The notes beneath the pieces are model-generated. The model did no database searches. It was given only the letters and a program-made list of their open reading frames with translations, and was not told the origin of the DNA. The translations under genes were made by a program, and so were the position numbers. A stretch of 64,000 nt of DNA from Malurus cyaneus samueli (lineage: Eukaryota > Chordata > Aves > Passeriformes > Maluridae): contig CM019216.1 of the NCBI GenBank assembly GCA_009741485.1, positions 54,664,918 through 54,728,917 on the forward strand, read 5' to 3'. Positions within the stretch are counted from its first letter, which is position 1. Each line of letters opens with the position of its first letter. Shown in pieces: positions 1 through 14,040 of this stretch.

Positions 1-2694
1 CACAGCACCAGCCTGATCCTGCCTTATCAGGGTGAAAGCCTGGTAGCAGAAAATATGTGCAAATATACATACAGCCGTAAAGGGTGAATCCCTTTGGTAA
101 TTGATGTTAAACACTCGGTTGTTCAGGCGCTTGGCCCTGGATCCCAGTCTGCCCAGCTCCTGGGGCCTGAGCCTGCCTCGCTAACAGCACAGACCCCCTG
201 GCACACCAACATTCCCACACATGGAGTCAGGACAGACACACGGACAGCCTGTGCTCCCCTCAAAGTGCCAGCTTTAGCCACTGGTCTCTCTGCCAGCTCA
301 CCCCTGGCTCCTCTCTCTGCTTGTCCCTCACACTGACACTCTCTCCCGCCAAAAGGCCTCTCCTGCAGCTGCTCCAGCCCTATGGCCTCACCAAATCCCA
401 CATTCCCGGCTGTCACTGGCCTGGACACCCTGGTCCCTCCAGCAGCCAACCCTCCAGCCCTGCTCTCTCCAGTGTTACGGACACACATCCACTTCCTTCA
501 CCCCTTCCTTGTGGGGCAGTTTGGTGCTTTTTAGGGTCTCACACGTTGGCATTCACATCCACTCACACTGCACGTTCTCCACCCTCTCCATGTGCTGGCA
601 GCAGGGATGCCAGGGCTCCCACGGCCCCTGCTCCCACCCGAGCTGCTGTCGGCAGCCGTGCACGCAGAATAGGGACCTGGAAAATAGCCTGGAATGGAGC
701 TTGATGAGAAGCCAAGGCAGACTGTGCTGATCAGGGAATGGCCAGACAAGTATAACAACCAGTAGCCTCTTTATAGGACGTTTTATCCCCTTAGCCTTTT
801 ATTTTCCCACACTCCTCTACCCACCCTTGTGCCTCCAGACCCTTTTGTGTTGTGGAGATAAATCTTTAAACCCATAATGTAACATTGTTTTAATGCCTTG
901 GCATAGAATTTTTTTTTAAAATCAATTTAAAAGATCAGATGAATATGATAAGGATAATTTCTTTGTAAAGAACCAGTGGTACAAAGTAATCATGATCTGA
1001 TTGTGCCACCCTGTGGACTGTATCAAAAAGACCTTTCCTTTAGTGCTGGGCTAAAGAGATGCTGCCAGAACTGGCCAAGATATTCTCAGCCATTAAAGCA
1101 AAAATTATTTTGAATTTCCTTACATTCTAATACAGATAAGATGTCTTTTTGATCTGTGCCTTTGAGCAGCACTGGGCAGATTTTCAGCTGGCACCAGTCT
1201 CAAACAAACAAAGACAAATATCTTATCAGGAAAAGTCATAAAACATTGGTGAATTATCTTCCTGTTATGTAACACTAGGCAGAATAATCGTGTTTCTTTA
1301 CTTGCTTGGAGTTACATGTGTGAACAGAAAAAACAATCTATCTTAAATTATAAAGAAATCAAAAAAATTACTTCTCTGAAATACAATATTACAGTAAAAT
1401 TACAAGCCCTTGTGATAAAAACAATAAACAAGATGGAAACCACAGAGTATGTCAGTAGTCACAGTAAAATGATGATTTGGAGACTAAAATAATAGACGAA
1501 CTTGGTAGGAAGAGAGGGCTCACAGGAAAGCTGGAGTCATTAGACAATGTGGAGCTGTCTTTTAAGGCCTAATGTGAAAGGAGATCTAAACAGAAATTGA
1601 GAACAGGATATTTAATAAAGGGTGAGAGGCTTGGTGTGCCACATGAGGCAGCTACAGCTTCTGACAGGAACAAACTGATGTTGGCAAAGCATGAGAAGGC
1701 AGATGAAATCAGCCAGTACCCCTGGGGAAGGCATTATTTTTCTAAGAAGAAATGGATTTTGAATGTCTTTGCTTTACTTCAGTTGTTATAAGCAGCATAT
1801 GGGTCTAGTGTGATGCTAATCTCCCTGACAACAAAATATCTAGCTGGAGGGAACCCTGGCCCCATGATTTCTCGTAATCTGCAATCAACATATTTAGGAT
1901 TCTCATGATCACTATCATTACTCAACTATTGGCTGAGTGACACGCAGTGGTTATTCTCTGTCACTGTCATTATGGTTGAAGTTTCTGTATTTTATGACTT
2001 CTATAGTGATCTGGTTGCAAAACATATGAAAAAACCTATTAAAATTAAATCTCTCAAATATGTTTAATATGTTAAATATTTTTAAAGATAAGGCATATAT
2101 CTGAGCCACTGTACACCATGTCTGAGTGAAAGAATGTATCCAAAATATTTCCTGACTTCATTTATGAATATAACTTAAACTCACTAGCTAAAAGAATCAT
2201 CTTGGTATTCATGTGAATTTCCATGGGCAGAAACCTGTCATCTCTGTAAAACTAATGTTTTAAGACGTTATTTTCTATCTTTTGATGTTGACTGGTAGCA
2301 GCAGAAGTTCTTCTGAACAACGTCAGGATTCTTTTATGAGACATCCATGTTTTTTATCATGTTCATTTTCATTCAGGAGCTTGAAGTTCTATGTCTTCTC
2401 TAATAGCATATAATGAGTAGGAAGCATGTTGTTTTCTGTGAAAACAGATGGCATTGTTTGAAACAGTATGGCAATTTCTGTAAAAAAATGCTTATTTAGA
2501 GTAAGAGTTTTAGGAATAGTGTAATGTCATAAAGAGACAATGAAAAATAATGATACACAAATCTCTCATATACAGAAATAGGCAGGTATTTTATTAAGAG
2601 CAAGGACTTTTTGAATTTGTAGATCAAATCTAAGAATGAAATTATAAGGTTTCTAATTGGCCCATAGAAAGGCCAAGCAATGTTGAAAGAATAA

Positions 2695-2704
2695 NNNNNN
2701 NNNN
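2695..2704. other. Assembly gap (10 N)
   Basis: A run of ten N bases is followed by a T/A-rich stretch. It looks like a small sequence gap in AT-rich DNA and its true size is unknown. Confidence 0.97.
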
Positions 2705-5700
2705 TTTTTTTAAGTTATTTGTTATCCATCTCTTGCCTTTAAGTGTGTCTACTGTTTCAGTGCTATGCCTTATCCTGAAGGTGGCTGCATTTCATGTGAG
2801 TCATTCATTGTTGCAATGTCTGAATATTTTTCCATGGGATGTTTCCCATAATCAGCTGTGACTATGAGTAGATGAGGTAGTTTCAAGGCTACACCGCCAC
2901 ATTTATTCCAGGAAAATACTGTGCCACAATACAAAAATACAAGGTGCTGTTAAAATTCTTCACAGTAGTTGTTCAGTTAATATGCTCTTCCATAGGGCCA
3001 AAAAGTCCCCAATGGAACCCTTTCTTGCTTCCTTAATGCTTTGGGTGAGTATTTTTTCCTGTCTAGACCAAATCATTGCTAAATGGTGTTCTTGCAAGGA
3101 CAAACAAGCTTTTGGAAGAATTTTTCTCTTGTAAAAAATCTGTCATAACTGTGTCTCTTTGACCTCCAAAAATTAACTGTTATAGCTGAAAGAGGAGCTC
3201 AAGACAGCCCACTGCTGATTTATAACCTTACAGAGTTTTCCTTTAAAATGCCATATCACCTCTTCTGAAACTGTTCCTCCGTGTTACGGGGACCATTATG
3301 CACTTTGATTTTGGCAGTGTTGTTTGCAGATGCCTGTGAGCATTAAAATCATGGTATTAAGGCCCAGATGCTTCTAGCACCTTCATGCTTATTTCTGGAG
3401 CTGTCATAAATCCTTTGTTCTCCAGAGACAGTTTTTGTTGTTGTTTACACAGATTTTATAAAATACTGGCAAAGCAGAGCAGCCTGATTTCATATTCATG
3501 TTGCATTGGTGGGGATGACTGTTCCAGCCACTGTTCTGACTAGCATCTCTGACTTTAAAGTGCAGCATCCTAAAAATAAAAGGATAACCTGTGCCAGAAT
3601 TACCTGGACCACCACGACTCTGCAGCTCAGACTTGCCACAGACTCACATTCTCTGTGCACAGAAGGGAGGAATATGGTCAGTGGTGCCTTAGGTAGTTGA
3701 GAGCATTAGCGTTGTATGGAGTTGACCATATCTGCTTTATTTATTTATTTTTTTCTGCACATTTTGTTTCTACCCAGGCTTTGGCAACTCCAAAACAATC
3801 TGTGATTTTCCACTCCTCAATGTTTCAATATTATAATCTGCAGGATTCCAGATATTATGTAGAAGAACTAAATGACACAACTGTTTTTAATTAATTTGTA
3901 GGTCAATATTTCGGTTCAGGAACTTGCCCTACCTTGCTCCAAAGTGGAAGTTTTTAGGGATTTTTTTTTTGTCAGTTTCTGGCAGAACAGTACAAGATTC
4001 TGTAACTACCTTACACTTTCAAGAACAAGTCAGATAATGTGCCCAGTGGTCTGACAATCTTGAACCCTCTGTATGATCGAGCTGAATCTGAATTCTCAGT
4101 CCTGAATGTAAGACAATGCCAGGTAGAGCCTAGCAGGTTCTCCTCTCTTCCAGTCCTCACCTTAAACAGCAGCTTTATAGAAGAGCCACTTAATAATTTC
4201 CTGAGTAAACTAGGGAGTACCCAACATTGATAGCCTCTAGATCCTTGGGATTTTCATTGCTTTCTATTCTCTTCTGAGGAAAGCTGTATTAGATGCTTCC
4301 CATTCTGCTTCTCTTTTGTCTTCTCAAAATTCTCAGCCCAACTCCACTCAGCTCAACCGATCCCAAGAAAAATCCAAACAGATTTTATTCTGTTCCTGAG
4401 GAGTATGTAGGTACGGTCAGCCTGCTCAATTTATTGATTGTACTTCAAAATAAGATAACAATAAGTGATTAATCAGCCAGGCAGAGGGTATTTTTTCTGA
4501 TTTTATCTGTAGATCAGATTTAGGTTGTCATCACCATACAAAAATCTTTCATAATATATTCCTGAGAACTGGCAACACCCATTGTTTCAAAAGACATGTG
4601 ATTTATCTTTGTCTTCAAAACTGGAAAGTGGAAGCATTCTTGATGACATTAATTCCCCTACTCCTGCTTCCCCTTACCATTTCTGATGGTTGTCTAGTTA
4701 ATCTCCACTTGTTTCTTTTTAGTTTCTCAGATCTCAATCAATGCACTGTCCTGACAGTCTTATTAATAACTTAGGACTGTTCCCTGATCAGTGCAGAGAT
4801 ATTTGGTTTAGATCAGGTGATCTTAACTGAAAGGATTAGCTGCCACTTCTAATGTACATCTTTAATTCTACATTTCAGTCTTACTGTGCTTTCTTTCTTA
4901 AGTTTGATGGGCCCATGTCAAGTAGTCATGCTGTTGAATGCTTTGCTTTTTCCATAACAATTTCATTTCCTGAATATTTTCATCATCTCTCATAATTTTA
5001 TTTCCTGATCTTTTTAATCATTCATATCATGATTGTAAGTACACATGATTCAATTTATTGATACAGATTTCTGTATATACCTGTTTCAGAATTCCTACAT
5101 CTTAGATGTGCTTGTCTACCAAGACCTTTATGGAATAAGTCAGGAGTAGTTCTGCTGAAAGTTTCATCATTGTGAAACTGAAAGCATGCATGAAAGTGCA
5201 CATGCTTTCTTTCAAGGAAAACCAAGCTCCTTGCACTTACTAGTAAATTATTTTCTGCATCTGGAGTTTCTGCACTCACTCCATGCTTGGATGCCTGTGT
5301 CCACAACCTCTCACCCGTACAGCACAAGATTTATTAAGCTTACTCTCCTTAATAGAAAGCTATCTGAGAGCAGTAAAAATTAATGACCTGCAATACAAAA
5401 TGGTTAAATTAATTATTCACCAGTTTCCAAAGGACCATAATAGCATTTCCGTTCTCTGTGGAGCTCTCCAATTAGCTTGCTGAGGGACTGGGGTGCTCAG
5501 CAGTGTGGAGGTTACAAGTACAGAAGTTTGTGTGGATGCTCGGGAGAGAAGGAGCAGGGGGCATTGTCTCAGGTGGCTAGGATGGCTTTATATATGAGGG
5601 TGAGGGCAAAGGTTTGGGTGTTTTATGACTCTGGAGAGTTCTGGGATGACTAGATTTGCTGCAATAAGAAAGAAAGGATATGTGGAAAGAATGGCTATAG

Positions 5701-8700
5701 CAATATTTCATCAGAGCAAAACTGAGTAATATAGGATACAACTTCTCTGAGACTCATTGACATACTGAGGGAAGTACAGCTTTCATGATATGACTTCTAT
5801 CTTTTTCCCACTTAATCAAGTACCTGCTTTTGCCTACTTCTCTACTTAGGGCAAGGTGAGACAAACAGGTTGCTGCCAGCATCTTCTTTTTACAGCACTA
5901 ATGAGCCTGCTCTAATGAACTGCAGCTCAACAAGCAAGGCAAGCATGACAGATCTGGCAAACAAGCACACTGTGAAATGCCTTTAACCCTCACATGCTGC
6001 TCTCATGGGAAGGGCAAAGGAAATAAACAAAAATAAAAATATTGATGGATGGAAGCTTAGACTCATGCTTTTCATTGTGATATTTTCCTGCAGAGTACAG
6101 GAAAAAATAATTTGCACAAAAAAGAAGAAATGCATATCATTTAGTCTCATTGTAATTTGTCTGTGCAGTACTTAAGTACAACAAAGTTGGGACTGATGTA
6201 TGGGAAGCCTTGGGGAAACTGTAATAAGAGTTATTAATCACAAAACCAAGCAAGCTAAGTTAGCACACAAAGCATTGCCCATGGACTTTATAGTCCTCAA
6301 AACCTCCACTTAAATGTTGTGAGATATTGTTGCACTCTCTGTTCTTTTCTGAATGGCTAATCTTTGCTTCATACGCTGTAGAACATTTTGACATCATGTA
6401 AATTTGAGTTGTCCTTCAGTAAATCAAAAGTACTGTGATAGAGGAATACAAGTCCAGATAATGTCATGAGCAGCTTTTCAAGCTTGCTGGATTTATAGGA
6501 ATAAATGGATATTCCATGGGTATGGTGTGATCCTGTCAATCATGGGACGGGAAGATTAAACATTCATGACTACTGAAAGGCAATTTCCTTCAATTGTTCA
6601 TCATGCCTCCATCCTTAACCTTCCCCATAGGATTTCCTCCTGCTCTAAACTTTAAAAAAGGGTTGTTTGCTTTTTTTTTTTTAAACTAGATTTTTTTATG
6701 GTACTAGTAAACTGATGAAGGGGGCTATAATTGTCAAACATTTGTTGTTTTGCTTCACATTACTCATTTACCTATGGTGTGACTCAGAAAGCAGATTTTA
6801 GCTGTAGCAAGGCATTTGCCTAGAAAAATGAAAGAAGACTTTTCAATCTGTTCATCTATCAAACAAATGTAGTCATGAACATTAAGCAGTATGCCCACAA
6901 TAAACCTAACTAAATCAAACCAAAATGGTATCTGTGGTGGCGTATGTTTCCTCAAAAGCTGCTTTTTCATGACTAGCCTGCTAGACCAGATATAGGTCTG
7001 GAAAAAAATGATAATGTAATCCAGATATAATACCTTAGACTGAGGAAAATCCTGCTATAAAGTGAATCTGAATTAATTTTTTTAGCATTGAAATCTATAG
7101 AAGAATTAAATTTGGAAATTGTCTTAATAAAAACATATGAACAGTAAAGATTTTTTTCTTACCATATTTTATTCTCATGTTTGGAAAATAGTTCAGATAT
7201 TCAGGAGCTATAAACACCCTCTAAAGACTAATTTCCCATTCCACACCTACTATGATATTTCATGTTTAGGGATATTTTCATTAGGAACCATGTGTTTGGA
7301 TCAGGCTCTTATCTAACTCACGTAATGAAATTACTGTGAGGGACCATTTACACTAAAATGCCTATAAAAATGGGTCCCAGCAACATACCTTGAATCCAGT
7401 ATGCTGCTTCTTGGTTTGACAGCCTGTGTGATAAAATGAAGACTGTGTCAATACTAAATCCTAAATTACATCTCAGCAAAAGGATTGCAGATAACAGTCT
7501 CTGCCCATCCACTGGCAGTAGCATTGCAGAGATACTGAACATGCACCCAGATTTGCTGATGCACAATTGCAAATACAAATGGCAGTACACAGGAGTATTT
7601 TTTTCTCTTCTTTTAAGAAGAGGATGCTGCATGATAAGTCTATTAAATTCCGTGTGGCCACTTGGGACAAAAATAATTCTGCTTCTAAACTGTTAATGCA
7701 TTGTAAAGTTAAATGAGACACATGCTGCTCACACCAGAAAACTGATGTATGTGAAAGAGAAGGTTCTCTCAGTGTGAGTAAATACAGCTACATCTGTGAA
7801 CATTATTTTTCACTGAAATAATAAATTTCAAAGCATCCTGGGGAGTGGAGAAATGGATTCCATTTCATTCCATCTTTTTAACAGCAGATAGGACAGAATA
7901 CAACAGCAAGAGATGATTTTGTTATCCAATACTGGTAGGTGGAGGCAAAATTTTCCATTCAACTGTAAAACTCTATCAGTTACCACCCAAGAGTTACAAG
8001 AAAATGTTATTGCCACACTGAATTGCTTTTGGGTGTTGTTTCTTTCCATCCCCCCACTTGGTTCCCATCTTAGTGGGCTGTAGAAAGAAGAGGGGGACAG
8101 TCTGGTTTCAGGTGGTGACTTTACTCAATGTCATGCTTCAGCACTGCAAGACTCAGGACTTTCAGGGGAGCAGAAGTGGATAGAGACACTTGGAGGTTTA
8201 TTGCTCTGCCCTTTGCCCTCTAGCATCATAGCTGAAGACAAGGAAATATTGCACTCTAAGAATATAGAATATAATGTAAATAGATTGTAAATTTGTGCAA
8301 AACTGGCAAATTTTTGCATTAGATAAACATTTCCCACACTTTGGAAAGCATATTGGTGAATTTAATTTTCATCTGCTGAGTGGGAAGTGGTTCACAGGAT
8401 GCATTTGTAGGACTAACAATGGAGAGGGATTTTGGCTTGCTGACTCCAGTTTTCTGCCCCTATTAGGAATCATGTCACATCATCTTTAGTTACTTAGATA
8501 TATTTAGGTTTAGTTATTTATCAAACTTCAGCATGAAGGTGGAAACTAGATAAGCTTATGCCTCCATTTTAATTCCCTGCCAGTAAAGAAATCTTAGATA
8601 ATGGCAGTGCTGAAGTGCAGTAATATAAAATATGTTTTGCTGTGTATCCTCTTTTAATTCACTCCTCTTTCCTTTTCCACCCACAGCCTTCAATATCACA

Positions 8701-10684
8701 AATACCATGAAAAAAATCAGGAATATGAAAGTGTCCCATCGGCAGAAGCAGGGTGCTCTCCCCAGACTCTTTTTATGTCTCTCAGTCAACTTTCACTGAA
8801 TAATATAAGACATCCACATTTGGGGAAAATATGGCTTCAGGGTTTTGAGTTGAATATTGTATCCATAAATGTTACACATGTTCTAGTAAACACAAAGCAT
8901 ATTCATATGCTGCAGTGACACTGTCTTCTCAATCATATAATGGTGCATAATTAGCAATGAGTGGTCTTCTTTTTATGTTATATCCTTAGGATTCCACAGT
9001 TCTCAAAAATACTGAATGTCTGAAATTCTCATGAAATTCCTACTCACAATTCTTTCTCTGAAAAATGTGGAGGAACATTAGTAATGATTAACACACTCCT
9101 GGAAAACAATGTGTTTTCTAAGACAGTGATGTTACTGCAGCCACATTACTTTTCGTTCATAGCAGGTTCAATCACATTGAAAGGTTTATTCTGACAAGAG
9201 CCAGCATGAGGCAGTAGGATATTTAACCCATAGCTGGTAAACTGAAGAACTTTGCTATCTGAACTTGAAGCAAGTCATTAAAGGCAGTAAATTCAAGATG
9301 TCATTTTTTAGTCTTTTGTCACATTATGAGCAGCATTTAACATTGATAGTTTGATGATAGACAGGAGCATTTTTCATCTCTGGTCAAATAAAAGAATTCC
9401 TGAGCTTTTTCTTCATGCATCCGGAGAGCTGTAAAGCTAACCAAGGACAAATATGAGACTGCTGAAATATGAAACAATTAAAGGAAATCCCAGTTTAAAT
9501 CATNAAAACCACCGAAAATTTTCACTGGATGCTCATTCTAGTATTTTATTTTTTTTTCAGTGAACTCTGCTTTCATCTGAAATAAAATGATTTTGTGTGT
9601 TCATGCAAGAGAATTCAACAGCTACACCTGTGTTTCCTCTTTTTCCTTAGCAATTGGAGTAACTAAGCAACTGAAAAACTGAGAAGTAGTTTTCAGCAAG
9701 TTGTTTTCAAATTCTGACGTAGTATTCCTTTTCTCTTCTAATGACAGTGGTATGACCCTTTGGTCTGTCCGTGACTGACAGCAGTTAAGATCTGGGTTCA
9801 ATTTGTAGGACCTAGTGATCATACTCAAACATCACCCCTTTGAGCCCTGGCCAGCTGGAATATTTTAAACTCAATTAATCTCCATGCACTCAGTAAATTA
9901 GTCCTGTGGATGTCTCCACCATGTTAAACAGGAAAATATTTTGCCAATCAGGACTCTACAGAGATGGCAAAGAAAAATAGAATAATCCTAGTATCTCAAT
10001 GGGGAGAGCATGAATGCCTTGGAGTGAGCAGCTGCCATGCTCAGAGCAGGCTGGCAATGGTGCTAGTTCCTCCTGCCACAGCTGCACATGTCCAAGGAAG
10101 CAGGTCACTGTTTCCCTGCCAGCATTGTTTTGTGTACCCACTGTTTGCTTGCCCATGCTTTTTCTGATGCATGATGGTACCCATGACATTTATTTTCCCC
10201 TAAAGTTCTTCCCATTCTTCAGGATTAGGGCGAGAGCTGCTGTAAATTCAAAGCACCTCCCCTAATTTAATCAGTGCATTCAAACCCTTTAAGGAAGGAA
10301 TTAAATTTGTCTTTTCAAAGACCAGAAGACTGTTCATTTCGTTGGCATTGAACCCACATCAGTAATAAATTTGACAAGTCATCATCTACATGCCCTCATC
10401 TCCCATCAGTCAGAAGTGACAGTGGGTTATACTTGTCAGTATAATGAAAGATGACGAGCATTTTTACCCATGAGGGTACCTTGAATTATGATGATTTTAT
10501 TTTCAGGAAAAGATACTTCTCAATAAATAAAAATGAAAGAACTAGTAGGGTTACCAAGCAAATATATTCCTGCAATACTCAGAAATAAAATGAATAGAAA
10601 TAAAATTAGTGTAACACTTAAAATAATAAATTAAGAAGAGTTTATGGTTTATCAGTCTGCTTTTGCTTTTTGGTGAAGGTCACT

Positions 10685-10845
10685 CATCGAAGCTGTGGGT
10701 GCCCCACTCCAGGAAGTGTTCCAGGCCAGACTGGATGTGGCTTTGACCAATATGGTCTAGTAGAAAGTTCCAACTCTGCCAAGGCAGAGGGGTTGCAACA
10801 AGATAATCTTTAAGGTGTCTTCCATAAACCATTCTATGATTCTAT
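10685..10845 (+). repeat. CR1 LINE 3' end fragment
   Basis: The segment follows the usual CR1 3' tail. It has GAAGCTGTGGGTGCCCC, then a CCAGGAAGTGTTCCAGGCC block, GACTGGATGTGGCTTTGA, GGTCTAGTAGAAAG, then GATAATCTTTAAGGTGTCTTCC, and it ends in the ATTCTATGATTCTAT microsatellite-like terminus. CR1 is the dominant avian LINE and most copies are 5'-truncated like this one. Several differences from the usual consensus suggest an old copy. The 5' boundary is approximate. Confidence 0.9.
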
Positions 10846-12544
10846 CTCATCATTTGATAAGCTGTACACATTTTTGGTAAGTTCTGCTGCATGAAGTGGC
10901 AGTTCTTTCTTTTTCTTGGAAGAGTAATTTCAAAGACAATTTGAAACTGATCTGGGAGAGCCTCCTGCTTAGCAAGTCAGTTTAAACCCCCATCCCCCTG
11001 ATTAATTTAAAACTTTATTTGCTGCAAGTTGCTGATAGGCATTATGGGTGTGTGGCACAGGTAAGGCATTAGGTTGTCCAGCTTCTCTGCTGTTGGCTGT
11101 TGTCCATATCAGCTGTTTGTTTCTAAGGAAAGCATGAAAACTCTCATCTTGACTCTATCAAGGTAGAAATTATCCTTTTTCTCAGTGCAGTCGACTTTCT
11201 CACAAAGAATTAAAGTTCGTGTTTCACACACTTTATTATATGTAACATGCAATTATTTGTACACATGTTCATGTTTGAACTCAGATGCTTTTCAACTAGA
11301 TTAAGGTCAGTGTTAATGTCAATGATCATCTCAATAGATGCGATCAGTAAACAAAAATAATTTAATATCCTCATTTTCAAGTTTACAATAATTCAGTTTT
11401 GTTGCATTTCCATATTCTCTTAGAGCACAAATCTAGCCCTAGCCGTATAACTATTTATTTTGTATATTTTAGCATCTACTCTGGTATCAGTGCCCTGACT
11501 GAAACTAAATAGTCCCAGCATTTCTTATGAAGTTGTATCTTGTTCCCAGTCATCTGAAAATCAAATCTTTTTCATTTAAGTTCTTAAGTCAGGACTTAGA
11601 TATGCCATTCTAAGCACCAGCTTTGAAAGTTATCAGTCTTCCATTAACCATCAGGGTGTCTTCACTCAGTATTTTTAAATATTGCTATCATGAAAAACCA
11701 AACCAAAACAAAACAAAGCAGAAAAGATTCAACCTTAAAATTATGCCACATCCAAATCTTAAGATTGGAATATTCCTAAACTTTTGGTAGTCTAGAGATT
11801 CATTATGAAAAATAAATGTAGCTAATTCTGGGTTTAGGGTTTTGTGGTGTTTTTTATAATATAAGGGCAAGAAAACCATGCTACAACTCTTCAGAGAACA
11901 GAGGTTTCCATTCATAGCAGAATGTTTATGGACATCCACTATCTGAAATATATTTAAGAAGAAAATAATTAAAACTACAAAATCATATACTTTATTAATG
12001 CCCATTCATTCTCCATTAATTCTAGGTCTATGTCATTAAATAGCTCATCTATTTTCTGTTGTAGAGGTTTTGTTATTGCTATATGTTATATATAGCAGCA
12101 GTACCTGCAATTCCATTGAGGAATTAACACTGCATTGTACTAAACGTGTCCAAGCAATTAACTCAGAGCCTGTTTGTGTTCCAGAGAACTCATATTTCAC
12201 TCTTCTAAAATGGGGTGTGGAAAGGAAAAAATTTGCAGTTACACTGTCAGGCCCAGTTAGTTCCTCAAACCAGCCAAGCAACAATGATGAATACTTAACC
12301 ATCCTCAGAGCCTAAATTAATATCCTAATTAATTGGCGTCCATTAAAAACCTCTCAATGCATTTCTTTCCTATTGAAAACTCCTACCGAATACAAGAGAT
12401 TCTGGATGTTTAAGAAAGGTTTTCGATATAGAAAATCCTTAGAGGAAAGAGAAAGGAATTTTCACCTCTCTATGTCTGGACTTTTGGGGCTCAAAAAGTT
12501 TCAGAGAAGGAGGTGATTTGGTATTGTTCTGAGTCAATTTGCTC

Positions 12545-12790
12545 TGGCTGAGGAAATGACGAGAAGGAAACTACTTCCCTGTCTCGGGAACCATGTGGCG
12601 TTCCAAGATAAGGCAAGCACTTACTAATTCGAGTTCACGAGCAGGAAATGTGATACATCCATTTCCTTTCAGGCAAACAACACAGTTCCGTGGCAGCACA
12701 AAAGCTTTGCTTCTAGTGCAAAATCTCAAACCTTCAGATAACTATTGCTCTTCTGTGGACGTACCATTCTATATTTGCTCTTTGGATGTT
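12545..12790 (+). promoter_or_regulatory. MYCT1: Probable MYCT1 promoter-proximal region / 5' UTR
   Basis: This lies directly upstream of the first MYCT1 coding exon. AGGAAA (12565-12570) and ACTTCC (12573-12578) fit ETS-type cores, and AGATAAG (12606-12612) fits a GATA site. MYCT1 is known as an endothelial gene, and ETS plus GATA sites would suit that. No TATA box or CpG island is visible and the transcription start is not defined. The frame stays open upstream of the chosen ATG back to an ATG at 12593, so a longer N-terminus cannot be excluded. Confidence 0.35.
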
Positions 12791-12842
12791 ATGGATAAGA
12801 ACAGTACTTATCCTCCAATCACATGGCCGCCAAAGTTTTGGG
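12791..12842 (+). CDS. MYCT1: MYCT1 coding exon 1 (N-terminal 17 codons)
   Basis: This short exon encodes MDKNSTYPPITWPPKFW plus the first base of a Glu codon, then a good donor G|GTAAGG at 12843. It joins in phase 1 to the exon at 31104 (G|AG = Glu). The junction reads PKFW-E-QITIAFTVSM, which resembles human MYCT1, where the matching stretch ends in NFWED and runs into the same IxxxFTVSM membrane segment. NST at residues 4-6 is a candidate N-glycosylation site in the short outer segment. The ATG at 12791 is chosen because it matches the start of the shorter human isoform. An in-frame ATG at 12593 would add 66 residues, but these do not form a clear hydrophobic segment. Confidence 0.82.
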
Positions 12843-13970
12843 GTAAGGATATCTATTTTTTTTTCTAGAATATTGCTAAAGTAGATGCAGATACTTGTTG
12901 CTGATTGCCTCAAAAATACCTCAATATGCTTTCAAGCCTCATATTTGATGCAAGGAGTAATGAATAGGTTTTGTATTTCCTACTTTCCAAATCTTCAACG
13001 AAGTTTTATCACGTTTTCAAATTAATTAAGACAGCAGGAGCTGCCAGGGCAAAATTGATTGTTTCAAAAAGTTCATTACAGAAATCCATTGAAAAGGTGT
13101 CTATTGACCAGTCAAAAGTCAGATCAGGTACAGATTCTCAACTGCTTAATGTATGTACCTACATGGCAGACATGAGCTGTTCCCTCTCTTGATGAAAATG
13201 GGATAGCAAAGCCTAAAAGTGTTTCAACATTTGGAATATACTCTTATTCCTCCAGTATAAAAAGTTATTTGTAATTTATTGTGGTGCCTCATGGTCAGAT
13301 TTTCCTTATATTTTCCTCAATGTATGTGTTGCTTATTATCTATTATGGCTGTTTCCTTTCATCCAAATCTCGGAATAGTTCATTAAATGAAAATTACGGT
13401 GTGAGGTGGAAGTATATTTTATACTGAAATTCATCCAGGGTAATTCGATTCATTGATTTAATCTTAAAGGATTCTGTGCAACTGCTGTGGAAAATCTTTC
13501 CCTCCAGAAAGCTTTATTGCTTGCTATGTTTAACATTAACATTGATTAGCAATTACCTTAGAATGAATCAGATATCTGGTTTTGTCTATTATGTTATTTC
13601 TATTGAGCAATGATCCCTCCAAGAATCTGAACACTATTTAAAACTAAAAAATAGTATACGTTAGCAAAATAGGACTTTGGTTGCTTAGAAGTGCCCCAGG
13701 AAAAGAGTGGAAAAAAAACATACAAGAGGATAGAAAGAAGTTCCTTTTTTTCTTGGCATAAGGAACAAGAATCTGCTGAATGCCATCTATGCTTCCTACA
13801 GTGACACATCTATTTTCCTATTGAGACACCATGAGCAACTTGCTTAATTTTTGTGTCTTGAGCTAAAGAGAAGGGTAATGATACTTGACATCTTTGATAA
13901 ATATTTACAGATAGACTGAAGAAAAATTACAGTTATTCCTGTTTCAGAGCCTCTTGTCAGTGTTTGTCAG

Positions 13971-14040
13971 TTGGACTCTACAGAACAATAGTAATTTTTG
14001 TGGAGTTGGACTCTACAGAACAATAGTAATTTTTGTGGAG
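13971..14040. repeat. Perfect 35-bp tandem duplication
   Basis: Two identical adjacent copies of a 35-base unit (TTGGACTCTACAGAACAATA...) occupy 13971-14005 and 14006-14040. No mismatch is seen, which points to a recent slippage or duplication event. The locus may be polymorphic in copy number. Confidence 0.97.

Larger units (their letters stand above)
1..12544. other. Intergenic DNA upstream of MYCT1
   Basis: No coding exon could be recognised on either strand. The first 700 bases are richer in G and C than the rest, but show no CpG cluster and no exon that I recognise. The remainder is AT-rich. It contains a 10-base N gap (2695-2704), a single N at 9504 and a CR1 tail (10685-10845). In other amniotes the 5' end of SYNE1 lies on this side of MYCT1, transcribed the other way. 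Small SYNE1 5' exons could be hidden here, but I cannot identify any. Confidence 0.6.

Noticed and set aside
1..12500. Possible SYNE1 5' exons on the minus strand
   Set aside because: Expected from gene order, but no exon could be identified by translation or splice context.
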